From assembly GCA_018340805.1 (NCBI GenBank), contig JACMZG010001913.1, forward strand, positions 25,540,901-25,604,900: a stretch of 64,000 nt of DNA. Direction: 5' to 3'. The translations under genes were made by a program, and so were the position numbers. This stretch comes from Microvelia longipes. Its lineage: Eukaryota; Arthropoda; Insecta; Hemiptera; Veliidae. Below are positions 1 to 12,700 of this stretch, piece after piece. Positions within the stretch are counted from its first letter, which is position 1, and each line of letters opens with the position of its first letter. The notes below the pieces were generated by a model. It was not told the origin of the DNA, did not search any database, and saw only the letters and a program-made list of their open reading frames with translations.

Positions 1-651
1 AGAATTAGAAAATATATATTCAACAAAGGTAAGGTTTTGCAAATTTATTCAAAAGCAATACTAATAGAAAAGCAATAAATCAGTGCTTCTTATCCGCCGT
101 GCTGCGTCGGCGTTAGGGCCGCTTTGTGGTAATATGGTTGTTCTCCTGTGGCAGTTTGTTGTATTAGATGGATATTAGCGATATCCACATGTATTAGTTT
201 AAAAACGTAATTTGTTGACAAAACGATATGTATCTCCAACGATAAAAAATAATAACTTCGTACATACCTTGTGGTTTATGTAAATTACATTTTAGTTCGA
301 TCAGATTTTACTACACATTTCATAAACAATAGAGTTTCTACCTACATACGTGCGCACACAGACACACACACATATATTTATATATGATTTTTTAGGTGAG
401 TGTTGTGGCGCCACGAGAAATATGTATATAGATATATCTGTGATGCAAGAAACCTTATAGCCCTCCTTAGCCCTGTCGCGAGTCAGGGACTAGAGCAGTC
501 AGCAGTTTTGTCTTTATTTATCGATATTATATTATATAGCCTAATCCGTTTTGATAGTACTTATTGGTGGCTGGTAATCGTATTTTGTCCAATAATTTGA
601 TATCTGCGTGTTTATATATATATATTTTTTATTTTGTAATATATATATATA

Positions 652-712
<61 letters not shown>

Positions 713-1529
713 ATTATATTATATAAAAATCACCTATTGCCGTAATGTTAGTTCTAAACTGGGAACTTGCTAAGAAAATAACTAAGAGAAACGTTTTTAA
801 TTGCCAATGCTTTTTAAATAAAAGTATGCCAGTCTACCTTACTTTTAAGCTTATTTTTCCTTTAAAAATTTGCTAAATAATATTTATTTTTCCGTCTAAC
901 AATCAAATGGGTCAAATTGTGTTTTTTTTTTCTTTATAAATAAGACTGATGTATTCCATGATTCAAATGATATAAGAGAGAAAATATTAACCTGTTGAAA
1001 AGATATAGAAAACAACCTGTAGGATTTTAAAGAATAACGTCAAAGTAACAAAGCAAAGATAACGAGTGGGAGATAAGCAGATGAACAGAGAGGCTTTCAG
1101 ACAGCTTGACATACTGACTGTCAGAGACAGGTAGTGATTGCTTTGTGTGCTATACCAGAGACAAGGTGTAACAGTGACATACATTACTTGAATAAAATAT
1201 CAACCTAACAGTATGTGTCTCGATGTAAAGCATATTTATCCTCTTCTGATAGCACAGTTTCGAGTACTATTTTATATTGAGAGAAATTTCTTTATCAGGC
1301 CGGCCAACACTGACAAACAAATCAGGGGTGCACTGGTATTTTTTAGTACTTTCAGTTTTTATATAATGAAACTCTGACAAATGATTTCATTATTTTCTAC
1401 TAATTTTGCATCCCTATTAAAATTCATAGTGCATATTCCATTCCATTATTATTTAACTATTTCCATAATTATTATGAGTTAATCCACTTTATTGTTCCTC
1501 ATTATGTTCAGTATTAGTGTAAGGGCACT
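1..1529. other. AT-rich non-coding DNA, no gene seen
   Basis: No open frame here looks like a conserved protein. The stretch holds a (CA)n/(TA)n patch near 355-385 and the (AT)n tract listed separately. A short GC-richer patch lies at about 80-160. No exon with convincing splice sites was recognised. Confidence 0.5.
612..706. repeat. (AT)n microsatellite
   Basis: Almost pure TA dinucleotide with a few single-base interruptions. It creates false Tyr-Ile repeat ORFs on both strands. Confidence 0.95.
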
Positions 1530-1597
1530 CAAGAGGGGAAAAATCTAATGTTCAAGTTATACTAAGACTATAACTTGAACAGATTTTTCCCCCTCTT
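1530..1597. repeat. Long imperfect hairpin
   Basis: The left arm begins AAGAGGGGAAAAATCT and continues to TTCAAGTTATA. The right arm returns TATAACTTGAA and ends in CCCCTCTT. Arms are about 30 nt around a loop of about 7 nt, with one or two mismatches. It may be the core of a small foldback MITE, since it sits in otherwise unremarkable DNA. No target duplication was identified. Confidence 0.7.
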
Positions 1598-1666
1598 ACT
1601 TTATTGCTATTATTTAATTATATTTTTAAGTTACTGACAAAAATATATATCAATTTGGTTTTGGTG

Positions 1667-1971
<305 letters not shown>

Positions 1972-2284
1972 TATGGAGGGAGTGGTAGTAACTACCAAAC
2001 AAGTAGGCCACGTTGTTGTGCCCTTTTTGCCAGCTCCCTAAGGTAGTGTTCTACTCCTTTTAATTTCAAGTATAGGTATATTTCATCTAATCTAGACAGA
2101 AAAGCCGTGAATTTCTTGGGTCCCTCTTATGTTGTTACAAGCAATCATACATATTTTCACTGACTCATATAGTCTAGTGAAAACTAGGAACAACACGTGC
2201 CCTTGATGGTAAACCAAACCTTACACTATGTATAATATAGTTTGTTATAATTATGTATTTCTAGACAAAAACATAAAAAACCCT

Positions 2285-2400
2285 AATTCGACGTTTGTTT
2301 GGACCCGGAATCAAACATATCCGGTTCGGAGTCGTCAAGGGACTCCAAAATCTATTATTTCGGATCTTAGTGCCGGCAATAAATTTTAATCGACATATTT
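2285..2400. repeat. Fragment of interspersed family A
   Basis: The text GGAATCAAACATATCCGGTT, followed by a CGGAGTC motif, matches a block that recurs near 18.2, 20.6, 33.9, 35.5, 45.5 and 50.1 kb. Those copies read roughly GGAATCNAATAAAACCGGTCCGAAGTC. This is a short, diverged piece of that family. Confidence 0.5.
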
Positions 2401-2614
2401 TCACCATGTAAGTTTATAACTACGTAAATAATATGACGCGGAGGTACTCAAGCGGGGCTAAGTTTCTTTTAAATGCACGCTTTCTTGCTCAACGATCATA
2501 TTATTTCATAAGTTTTCTAAGTTGGGCTTTATAACCTGACAAGTACTATTACAATTTATTACACAATTTTCCCGGGTTGTTCGAAATGCGCTTAAAAATG
2601 AAAATGATGAATGA

Positions 2615-2805
2615 ATTTTATAGGTTCCACTGCAAAACGCCAAATTTGCATTAATTTAAATTGTTTAATTAATTGTTAAATTATTTTGCAAATAAATAAA
2701 TAAAATAATTTTATAGGTTCCACGGCAAAACGCCAAATATGCATAAATTTAAATTGTTTAATTAATTGTTAAATTATATTGCAAATAAATTGAAATAAAT
2801 AAATA
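2615..2805. repeat. Tandem duplication, unit about 93 bp
   Basis: The block starting TTTTATAGGTTCCAC at about 2617 is repeated at about 2710 with only a few substitutions. Both copies run through GCAAAACGCCAAAT and TAAATTGTTTAATTAATTG. It is a two-copy direct repeat and is non-coding. Confidence 0.85.
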
Positions 2806-3011
2806 AATAAATTTTATATGAATTAATATTCTTGTGCAGTGTGGATTTTGGAATGATAACAATACTTTCTTATTTCCTTTGTAAAGTCGGAAAAATCTAT
2901 GTGACAAGTAGTAAATGTGTGTGTAAATAGGTTGGTAGCAAATAAAAGTTGTGCCATTTCTGTACTTTTGTATGTTATTAGTGATTTAACTTATATATTT
3001 TTTTGTTACAG

Positions 3012-3051
3012 GTAAATACAGACGAATGCTCATTGCCTAGATATTTGGTTG
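3012..3051 (+). other. Possible 40-nt micro-exon
   Basis: A T-rich tract ending TTTTGTTACAG is followed by 40 nt and then a good donor, GGTAAGCTT. Only one frame is open through it (VNTDECSLPRYLV plus one base), and it ends in phase 1. The first visible kazrin exon (39422) needs an upstream exon ending in phase 1, so this could be an upstream kazrin exon. It could equally be a 5' exon of the CCDC77-like gene, or chance. No similarity was recognised. Confidence 0.2.
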
Positions 3052-4288
3052 GTAAGCTTCATTTCTTTTAGATTTTTAGCTTCAGTCCCAGCTAAGTTAA
3101 AAAAGCTTAACTCCCCTGTAGGCTATTATTTAATTAAGTGTGACCTTCTTCAGGTTTTTGCTCAACTATAATTTCATCAGTTGTTCGCAATAAAAATATA
3201 AAATTTGGAACAGAATAGTAATACTAATTAAACAATAAAGGGAATGTGATAATCTAAACACCAGTAAACAGCCAAACAATTTTAAAAATAGAATGAATAA
3301 AAATCGCCAACTTAATGAATTTCTCACACACAATGAACGCTTCTTAAAACAGCCTCTGTTTCTCTAACCCTGCGTTTTATCCACTATTCTTCTCGAACCA
3401 ACTGTTTAATGTCACTCTTCCCATAAGAATCTGTTATGGAACCGTTATCGAGGAAACTAACCAAGAAGTTTTAAAACCTTACATTAATACCCAGATATTA
3501 AGCTCAACGACTAACAAAGCAAACAGCTTCCAGATATTTACCTTTTTAACATAATTAAAAATAAAAGACGAACTACGTTTTACGGTTTAATAAAAACTTT
3601 TTATCAGAATCAGACTTAAAGCTTTTATTATAATTAAACGTTTTCATTTTTTAAATAATCTTTTTTTTATTAATTATTAAAGTTTAATTAAGAATAAGAT
3701 ATTAAAAAAATAACAAAAGAAAAGAAAAATAAAATGATAAATTAATAACTTTGTCTTATAATAGTGGTGTTATTTGGAAAAGAATCTTGAATCCTATTAA
3801 ATTTTAATTATGATTATTTATTTTTGCATTTATGATATTTTTATGTTTTCCACGTATTTTATTTTAAATATTTTTTTCGCGAATGAAGTTAGGGTCGTGC
3901 AGAGGAGTAAGGAGGAGGGGGACTCCCTGATCAAGAATTTATCATATTCTTGATCAGATTCGTATGAGGTTACACTTATGAGGTTAAGTTTATTTTTAAA
4001 AAAAATATGTGTTTTCGTCGGAATAAAAATAAAATATCCAGTGGCATGAACATCATTACACGGATTGTAAGCTTTGTTGATTAACAATTAAGTAATTAGG
4101 AATATATTTTCAGGTATTTCCTTGTAGAAGAAAAAGGTGAGAATGTTCATAGTTTTAGAAAAACATATGAAGAAAGTTTAAGAAATTTTTTTTGAAAAGA
4201 ATCAAATCTAAAATAGCTGTTTTGCTTATAAATTAATCAAGTGCTATAAAAATTCAATTAAATTTAATTAATAGTTCCTTCTATTTTA
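3052..4288. other. AT-rich non-coding DNA upstream of the CCDC77-like gene
   Basis: No conserved coding sequence was recognised. This should include the promoter and 5' UTR of the gene starting at 4289. A possible acceptor, ATATTTTCAG, ends at about 4113. No TATA box or initiator can be singled out in such AT-rich DNA. Confidence 0.4.
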
Positions 4289-5554
4289 ATGAAAATGAGC
4301 ACAATACTGGACTTATGCGAACCTTCCCCAAGACTTTTAGAGCACTACAAGAAAAAAACAGCAGAATGGCAGGAAAGAGTGGCTGGCCTTATCGCAGAGG
4401 TTGAAGACTGTAAAGCAGTTTGCTCTCAATACGCCGACACTGAAGTACAACTTCAGAAAAAAGAAATGGAGGTAAAAACTTTAAGCCTGGAGTTGGACAA
4501 GGTCAGAAGAGAACTTTTTGATGAAAGAGTTCAAGTGTTGAAATTGGTAGAAGGTAAAGACAGGTTGAAACTTGAGCTACTGGATTGTCGACGTACGTTT
4601 AAGATTGTTTTAGATGTTTTGGGCCTTAAAGAGTGTGAAATATCATCGTTTCTACAAACTCCTTTAACTAAAGATGTCAAGGATAGTATCAAATCAAGTA
4701 GAATAAAACGCGGCGTTAAAAAAGTTATAGATCTAGGTATAGATCCAGAAATGAAAATATCAAAGTTAAATGAAGATCTACACGCGTCTAATTTAAAAAT
4801 TAAATTATTACAATCCCAATTAGAGGAACAACACTGCTTATTTAAAGAAGAAGTAGAAAATTTACTCGAAGAAAGGAAAAAGTTAATCGAGGAAGAAGAA
4901 GACGATAGAAAGAGACTTCAACACAAAATATCTTGCTTAAATTGCCGCCTAGAATCAACGCGAAAGCAAATATGTCATAGGATAAGTACTAAGTTAGTTA
5001 AAGAATTCCAGGACACAGAAACTAGTATTAAATTAATGCTTGAAAATGAAAAGTTGATGAAATGTTTAATAATTTGTAAAGAAATGCTAGGAGATGATTT
5101 TCCACACTTGGACGAATCAAAGCCTAAGAAATTAAAAGATGAAATCAAACATTTACAAACACAACTATCCGAGAAAATTATGGAGGTGCAAAACTTGAAG
5201 ACACAAATAAACTACTTAAGACTTCAAGTTAACAAGATTGATGAAGAAAGGGAACAAAGTGTGGAAAATTATAAAAAAGAAAAAATTAAATTAATTGAAA
5301 AATTTGATATGTTGAATAGAAAATACGAAAACGAACACAAGAGAAGGATAAACGACAGCATTGGTTTTAGAAACGACATTAAATTACTGAGGAGTAATTT
5401 GCACTGTGTTGAAAGATTGATAAGAATAAAAGAAATAAGGAAGAAAGATGATGTAGTAAAGAGCGATGAAGCTGGAGAGGGTGATAAGAAAGATGCTGAT
5501 AAGAACAGTGTTGCCAAAGAGAAAGGAATATTAAAGAAATCTAAGAGTAGATAA
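4289..5554 (+). CDS. CCDC77: CCDC77-like coiled-coil protein
   Basis: A single uninterrupted ORF of 421 aa from ATG to TAA, almost entirely charged coiled coil. The N-terminus has the CCDC77 signature SPRLLEHYKKKTAEWQE, followed by KEMEVKTLSLELDKVRRELFD and a segment resembling vertebrate LYSENDRLKIREL. Near residue 350 the RRINDSIGFRNDIKLLR block matches the RRILEVEGFKTDIKVLR region of vertebrate CCDC77. The tail (about 395-421) is Lys/Asp/Glu-rich and ends KGILKKSKSR. The length is somewhat below the vertebrate protein (about 490 aa) and lacks its last coiled-coil part. ATG codons lie at residues 1 and 3, and the first is taken as start. CCDC77 is known as a centrosome/cilium-associated protein, and its role here is inferred from homology. 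The absence of introns, in a window where other genes are finely split, leaves a retrocopy possible. The frame is intact and no poly(A) scar was seen. Confidence 0.85.
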   Translation: MKMSTILDLCEPSPRLLEHYKKKTAEWQERVAGLIAEVEDCKAVCSQYADTEVQLQKKEMEVKTLSLELDKVRRELFDERVQVLKLVEGKDRLKLELLDCRRTFKIVLDVLGLKECEISSFLQTPLTKDVKDSIKSSRIKRGVKKVIDLGIDPEMKISKLNEDLHASNLKIKLLQSQLEEQHCLFKEEVENLLEERKKLIEEEEDDRKRLQHKISCLNCRLESTRKQICHRISTKLVKEFQDTETSIKLMLENEKLMKCLIICKEMLGDDFPHLDESKPKKLKDEIKHLQTQLSEKIMEVQNLKTQINYLRLQVNKIDEEREQSVENYKKEKIKLIEKFDMLNRKYENEHKRRINDSIGFRNDIKLLRSNLHCVERLIRIKEIRKKDDVVKSDEAGEGDKKDADKNSVAKEKGILKKSKSR

Positions 5555-5824
5555 AAAAATGAAAAGGACATACCGTCTACTTCTAAGTGTACTTGAGGAC
5601 TCTTAACCTTTAAATGGTTCGCATTGTATGGAATCATTTATAACTCCATCATTTATGCTGGTAATCAAATAGAGAAATCTTACGATCTTTCGTATTTTTT
5701 TCAAAGAGCCATCAACAACTAGGTGGCAATGAATAGATGTTATAAATCTGACTACGAGGTTATAGACTTGGAATCACATGGCCATTGGGCAGGTATCACT
5801 CGGTTATGGCCCATGTATTTTATG

Positions 5825-5955
5825 ATTATGGATGAGACATAACGCTGTATGGACCAGATATCCCGTGTTTATGGATTAGACATTACGCTCTCATGGACCA
5901 AATATTACGTGGTTATGGAATAGACATAACGCTGTCATGAACTATGTTATGGATA
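5825..5955. repeat. 44-bp tandem repeat, about 2.8 copies
   Basis: Units begin TATGGATNAGACATNACGCT and continue to ATGGACCA. Copies start near 5827, 5870 and 5914, and the last is partial. The array lies about 270 bp downstream of the CCDC77-like stop codon, possibly in its 3' UTR. Confidence 0.75.
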
Positions 5956-5959
5956 AAGT

Positions 5960-8133
5960 TTGGAAACATTAATTGAGCCTTGTTGAATATTGCAAGCTGA
6001 AATTGAGCTTTAGCTGTAAGTTCGATGTGGATATACTTTAACTGTCAGTGATGAATTAATTTATTTTCTTTAAACTTTTTATGAATTAATAATTTTTGTT
6101 AATTGTAATTTTATTGTAATTTGTTCTACGCTCTTTTTTAATACCTGAATTGTATATAGGTAATCACCAGTTAATCATTTAATAAGTTATAATTCCTAAT
6201 TTTTGTAATTTATATATTATTATGAAAGTATTTTTATCACTATATGTCATTTAGTATCCACGTATTTGTTTAGTTATACAAATTATTTTAAATTAATCTA
6301 AGTTTAAAATATAAATATTAGAATATTATAATAAATATAATATAATTTTATATTATTAAATATAAATATAAAATATCAATATAGAGATTGAATATAAACA
6401 AATATTTAAGTTATAATTTTAAAAGTAAAGTATATAGCTCAAGATAACTTTTAGTAGCTGTAAGTTTAATGTCATTTTTTTAAAATAGATATGTTCTGAT
6501 TATTTATGGAATAATTATTTTTACGACTTAATTATTTAGTAACGAAGAATAATGTTAATTATTCTTTAACCTAATTTAAATTATTTTATCACTATCATTT
6601 AGTATATTTATCCACTATTTGTTTAACTTAAATTAATTAACCTAATTTCAATTGGAAGATACTAATGAATGTTAATTTTTACTAAGTCTATTGTCTGCTT
6701 TATTTCTTTTTGAATTTGTTCTAATAAACATTGGGATAAGAAGAGAATTTAAATATCTGATGACACGGTAGTAGCCCTGCCAATTCTAGCGTTAGGTTGG
6801 TACAAGATCCATAGCCAAGACAGGCACTGACGAAGACCCATTTCTTGAAGCAATCAAAGCATTTTCTACCCCCTTGAAAGTTTTGGCTGTATTATCCTAT
6901 AAGTTCTAGATTTATTTATTATTGAGTTTTAATAAGGAAAAGTTTGGTAAAGCAGCTTACTAAGTTTTTTAGAAATTATTTTTGTATTGAAATTTTTTAT
7001 CTCTTATATTTTATTAATACTTTATAATAAACGATGTATTTTTCATTGCTTAAAAAACGTTAAAGTTTTTTATTTATTCTTTAAAGATTTAATGAAATAT
7101 TATTAATAAAATATGTTTTTCTATTTATTGAATTTTAAATTAAGTTTCCTCTGCTGGTCCAGATATTAAAAAGTCAATACTCACTTTTTTCTTCTAAAAG
7201 TGTTCAATAAAATAAACGATGTTTATGCTGTGTCTAAATATCGCTATTTGTAAGATTTTTTTTTAAAAAAGACGTTGGCTTTAGAAATTTCTAGTAAATG
7301 TAAGCTAGTGGGGGTGTTTGCTCATCAACATGAAAGGAGTAATCTCAAGAAAATATGTTGGTTAGCGAATTTGAGTTCCTATCTCACTTTAGTTGTCAAA
7401 TTATGTAATTTTAATGGAATTTTAATGGAAAAAGGAGCTTTAAAAATTACCCGCTTCATAACTTCATAAGCTGATAACTTAGTATTCCCACCCTAAATGT
7501 TTAGTGTTTGCCAAAATTGTATGGTTATTTTTTTTGTTTTTTATTTTTAATCAAGTTTGTTTTTCAAGTTATACTGTGTGTGTAATAATTTTCGAAACAA
7601 TGTTTTATTTTTTTATCTACTCCTTGTATTATAAGTTCTACATACTGTCTTGTTATCTCACACTGTAAATGTACTTTTACTCCCTAGGGAGGAAAAGTGA
7701 AAGTGTTGCCAACTTGACAGAATTTTTTGACAGAATTTTGCCGCAGTTAAGAAAAACTCACTTTACAGCCTGTAGGTTAACATAGTATTATTTATATCCT
7801 TTAAAAAATAAAAACACTACCTATTTAAAGAACCGATCAATAAATTTCATTATTTTGTCATACAGAGTCATTTATAACTGTAAACCATTGTTTTCATGCA
7901 TCGTACAGTGTTATGTGATAACATAATCATAATACGCAACATATAGAAGGGCTTATCACGCAATACACGCATTAAGGTGTTTTAGACTGGGTTGCTGAGC
8001 TTACGTACAATTACCTTTATTACTTCATATTATATATGGAAGTAATCTAGTATATTACCTCCATTAGCGGGTAATGATCAAAATGTAACAACAATTACGA
8101 AATACAAATAAAATTCTATAATATACATAATAT
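5960..8133. other. AT-rich non-coding DNA
   Basis: No gene was recognised on either strand. The stretch probably includes the 3' UTR and polyadenylation site of the CCDC77-like gene. AATAAA-type hexamers are plentiful and none can be preferred. A 64-codon open frame at 7275-7469 shows no recognisable family. Confidence 0.5.
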
Positions 8134-8452
8134 CATAGAGATATACTAGAGAGGGCATAGCCTATCTCAATACATTGAGAAGCATGAAGCATCATTTGAG
8201 GCTCTCAGGGACTCTGTGTAGCCTTATTAAAATCTCCTTTAAGAGAGAGTTAAGGTTATAATAAATCAGTTGATTTTGGCTTCCCACACATTTTTTGTGT
8301 TTTGATTTGTATTTAAAACGTGCTGCTTTATAAGTTACTGTAATTTTGTACTGATTATTTCATTATATTTATAATGAAATATGTGGCCAGGTTAATTTTT
8401 TTTTATGTTTCACAATTTAACCTATAGACCCCTCTGTAATAATATCTTTATG
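8134..8452. mobile_element. hAT-like MITE, copy 1 (about 319 bp)
   Basis: The termini are CATAGAGATATACTAGAGAG on the left and, inverted, CTGTAATAATATCTTTATG on the right. Flanking 8-bp direct repeats CATAATAT (8126-8133) and CACAATAT (8453-8460) differ by one base and suit a hAT-type target duplication. The interior (CAATACATTGAGAAG, then GAGTTAAGGTTATAATAAAT) is shared with copies at 32.8, 50.6 and 63.9 kb. No coding capacity. Confidence 0.75.
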
Positions 8453-8584
8453 CACAATATACATACACAAGCTCATAAGTGACATTATTTAAAAATTGGC
8501 TCAAAAGATAAAGTATGAAGTAAGTATTTCACATTGACAAAAGTGGTAAGTATAACAAGAAATTTAAACATCGCATTGTATTCA

Positions 8585-8740
<156 letters not shown>

Positions 8741-9330
8741 TGTGTGTCTATAAATATATAAATAGTTTAGTTAGTTGTTTTGTTAGTTCACGAGGGACTT
8801 TTTCAGAGTGGGACCATGGGCTGCAAAGCGCCTTTTGTCACTGGACCCTGTCTCTCTCAGCCTAATTTGAGTCATAATAGGTATATTGTATTATAGGAGG
8901 ACATTAACATTTTGGGCTTGTTTAAATTTTTAATAATCATTTTATTAATACAATCAAAGCGGGTAATCCTGTTTAATATATGGTTAAAAATAAAACTTAA
9001 TAATCCGTATTATGAATCTCGTACAGTATTTGCTCTTTGATAAATTAAATATGATGAATTGCTTTCAACATCAAAGAGACTTGGATAGAGCCATGTTGTC
9101 CAAACAATAAATAAATCGCATCATATCGGTTTTATTAATTTTTTTTATAATATTGAAGCAATTTTGGAGATTTAATTGATTTTATTCCGTTTTTCCTTTA
9201 GAATTCTAATGGAAATAATTTTTTACTTTTCCTTGTCAACTAATCTGGGTATATAGAAAAAGTAAATTCCGTTTTCTTTTATAATCTCAAATTAGCCATC
9301 ATAGTCATTCGTTCTTCATAATCATGTACC

Positions 9331-9752
9331 TTCATTATGTTCATGAAAGTGCACTTTCTTGATGTTCATAAAAGTGCAATTTCTTGATGTTCATAAAAGT
9401 GCACTTTCTTAATGTTCATAAAAGTGCACTTTCTAGATGTTCACAAAAGTGCACTTTCTTAATGTTCATAAAAGTGCACTTTCTAGATGTTCATAAAAGT
9501 GCACTTTCATGATGTTCATGAAAGTGTCATACATAAGTGTCATCATTTCAAAAAGTGCAATTTCTTGATGTTCATAAAAGCGCACTTTCTTGATGTTCAA
9601 AAAAGTGCAATCTCTTGATGTTCATAAAAAGTACACTTTCTTGATGTTTACAAAAGTGCACTTTCTTGATGTTCATAAAAGTGCAATTTCTTGATGTTCA
9701 TAAAAGTGCACTTTCTTGATGTTCAAGAAAGTGTATTTTCTAGATGTTCATA
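9331..9752. repeat. 25-bp minisatellite with palindromic core
   Basis: About 16 copies of a unit close to GATGTTCATAAAAGTGCACT plus TTCTT, with point variants (GCAATTTC, AGATGTT, TTTACAAAAG). Each unit carries the perfect 12-bp palindrome AAAGTGCACTTT, so single strands could form a run of small hairpins. Part of the array near 9520-9560 is disrupted. No ORF spans it. Confidence 0.93.
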
Positions 9753-9759
9753 TGATTAT

Positions 9760-12700
9760 GTAAATGGGTGAAGTCTGAATACAGTATTGTCTATCAGTCA
9801 GTATCCCGCATAACTCCCACTACATCACGCTAAAGCGTTGAAACTTAGCAATGAATCAAACTTTAGTCTAGTATAGTGCTACCTCGATGATAGAATATTA
9901 TAATCTACGGAAATTGCCAGGATTACTTGATTCTATAGTTATCTACTGTAATACTTTCCTAAGCTTTAAATAACCTTATGTTTGTTACTTCGTAATTATA
10001 AACGAAGTGAGTACGTTGTCGCTAAAGAAACGAGAACATAAGTCAGTGTAATTTTGTGCTGTTTATTTGATAATATTGCGAGTCAAAGTTGTTTAGGTTG
10101 TTACTTTTCGATTTTTAAAAATTCATCCAATAGGGCCTCTCTAGTAACTGATACTACACATATAGGGTGTTAACTGATACTACGCATGACATGATAAGGT
10201 GGCGATGTGTTATGTTTCAAACTTAACTTATTCGTGTATCTTCTACACATACTTATGTAGGTGAGAAGTTAAATTGTCAGGCTTCAAGTTATGATGTCTG
10301 CGTGTAACTGGATTAACATTTACATGAGATAATCCTTTATCTTTGTCACGATTATATTCCGCAACATCGAAATATTGGTATAGAAAGACCATACACAGTT
10401 AACACAATAGAAGCCCACTGATAACATAATAACTGATAAACTAATGCATGTATCATAAGTTCATAATTAATGCGATTAATAATCAAAAAATTGACCCATT
10501 GACCAGTTGAAATTATAAGACACAAGTGTACCTTTAAGTCGTAAATTGTCTGATAAATTTTATTTACAGCTCAATTTATCGTAAAATATTTTAACATTAT
10601 CGGAAAAAAATAAAATTTAAAAACAAGTAATATTTAACAATGTCAGTGTCAACATTACTTAGATGTATATACACACATGAGAAATTCGCTAATATCACCT
10701 CTTTTCAAAAACCTCAGAAGCTACATTTTCACATAAACATTTACTTAAAGGAAAGAAAACATTACAACTTAGTTTTAAAAATATAAAATTACTTAGAAGT
10801 TTTCTTAACAATAACATACTATACAGCTTTTAAGTACTTTAATTGAATTAATTGACGCTTTCGAGTGTAATTGAGTAGCTGAGACTTACAGAGGCTAAGT
10901 GAGAGTCAGTTCGTTCAACCCAGGACTTCTCATATTGCTATTGTTATGAAAAATAATAGCATCATTTAGTTTGATTTCTAGAGACTGTGAAACTAGTAGA
11001 GAGTTGCATCTTTGTATCTAGTATAGTTTTTACCGTTAAGTGCAGTCGTGTCTACTATATTTACCTACCGGATATATTTTTCTATCATAAACGGTTCATT
11101 AAAAGCCATTTTATATGGATGCTTTCTATAATTGAAGAAAAAAAAATATCATAAATCACGTCAGTTTTGATGCAATGATGCAAGTGTTTGAGAGTTAGTG
11201 CGACACTAATCGATACATCAATTCGATTAAATTGGTTTCAAACTGATAGGACTTACCCCATTCCAAAACAAGTTCTCAAAATGAGGCGTGAATATATTAA
11301 AACTTAGTAAACAAAATTGCAAGAAAAACCTAGGAATCGGCCTCGGTACAACCATATATATGGGTCTTAAACAATGTAATCCCGAAGGAGCCAAAGGTTT
11401 GGTGCTCCAAGAAACGATTTCTGGAACCCCTTTAGGACCCCCAGTGGGGTTTGTTTCGTGTCCCCTAGGTTTGGAACCACTAGATTCGAGCAAACCTTCC
11501 CAACCTTTATATGTTTCACCAAGGAGTATACACACTCCTTGGTTCTGCCCTTTGTGACAAGGGTTGAGTGACCCGCGAACCCTGAACTAATTTCTGCCAA
11601 AAGTTCCATTTAGAGATAGTGCTTATTATATTGACTGTAGCCTTTCCCGTTCAGCATAATAGAATGCGTAACATTTTAAAAGTCGTACATAATTGTGCTA
11701 ATAAAATCTTATTTTTAGCTTAGATTAATCTCAGAAACTTTAAAGTCCGTCTAGAGGCTGGTTATTGCAATCAAAAAAATTCGGAACTAATAAAACGACA
11801 AACTGCTATACAGGACAAGATTCATGTGGCATCCAGCGCAGACACCGCGTAGCAGCCAAAAGCTGTATGAATGATATAAGCAGATACTTATTTTCCGCTT
11901 GCCGAACAATAAAAACATATTTCAAATAAAATGTAAAATATACATTTTCAAGTTTTTTTTTAAATAATAACAATACACACAATGTATTCCCGGCATAGAT
12001 GACTAAAAGCGAAGAACAATAAGGAAAAAGAAAGCAAAACAAAGTAAAACATATTTTGTATAGAATGTAAAAACAAAGAAAAAACAAATCTTTTATGAAT
12101 AAACAAGAGAGAATTCAGCAAGAAATAGATGCATTAGCAGCTAATGCATGTTTCACACAATAGTTTCACTTAAACCGACTTGTTTTTTTAAATATCATGC
12201 AGGTTTGGAATGTAGCTCTCTAAAATAGCAATTATAAAGAGGGTTTATTAAATTCTAACCCTTCCTTCCTCTGCTGTCTTGTTTTAACTGTTAAGCTCCA
12301 TCAAATTTTTTTATCGCACACATAACCTTAATTTTAGCAAATTTTCGAAGAAAAAATTAGCTTATGATGTAGGGGTAGCGAGTTTATTTTTTGGAAGGGG
12401 ACCCACTCACTGATCAAGAATATATATGTATAAGAGGTTATATTCTATTATCAGCTCTAGTTCCGGTTCTATTAATGGAAATATATAACATAATGTAAAC
12501 AAATCATGTTTTTTCATAAATGCATTTGAAAATTAGTTTATATTGAGGCAGTATGCCACTTATATAAACAAGTATTATGAGTAACTAATATAGGACAACA
12601 ACCTTGTGGTCACGAAATGGCTCACAGCGCGTAGCGGACGAGGCGCAGAGCAACCAAGGACCTCTTTTTTTATTTTATGTATCTTTGTAATATATTATAA

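Noticed and set aside
5269..5637. 122-codon minus-strand ORF
   Set aside because: It is antisense to the CCDC77-like gene and only mirrors its Lys/Glu-rich codons.
9331..9752. CRISPR-like array of regular short repeats
   Set aside because: Units are contiguous without unique spacers, and the sequence is eukaryotic. It is a minisatellite.
11227..11609. Overlapping ORFs on both strands in a GC-richer patch
   Set aside because: No recognisable domain, no splice signals, and three mutually overlapping frames. More likely a repeat fragment.
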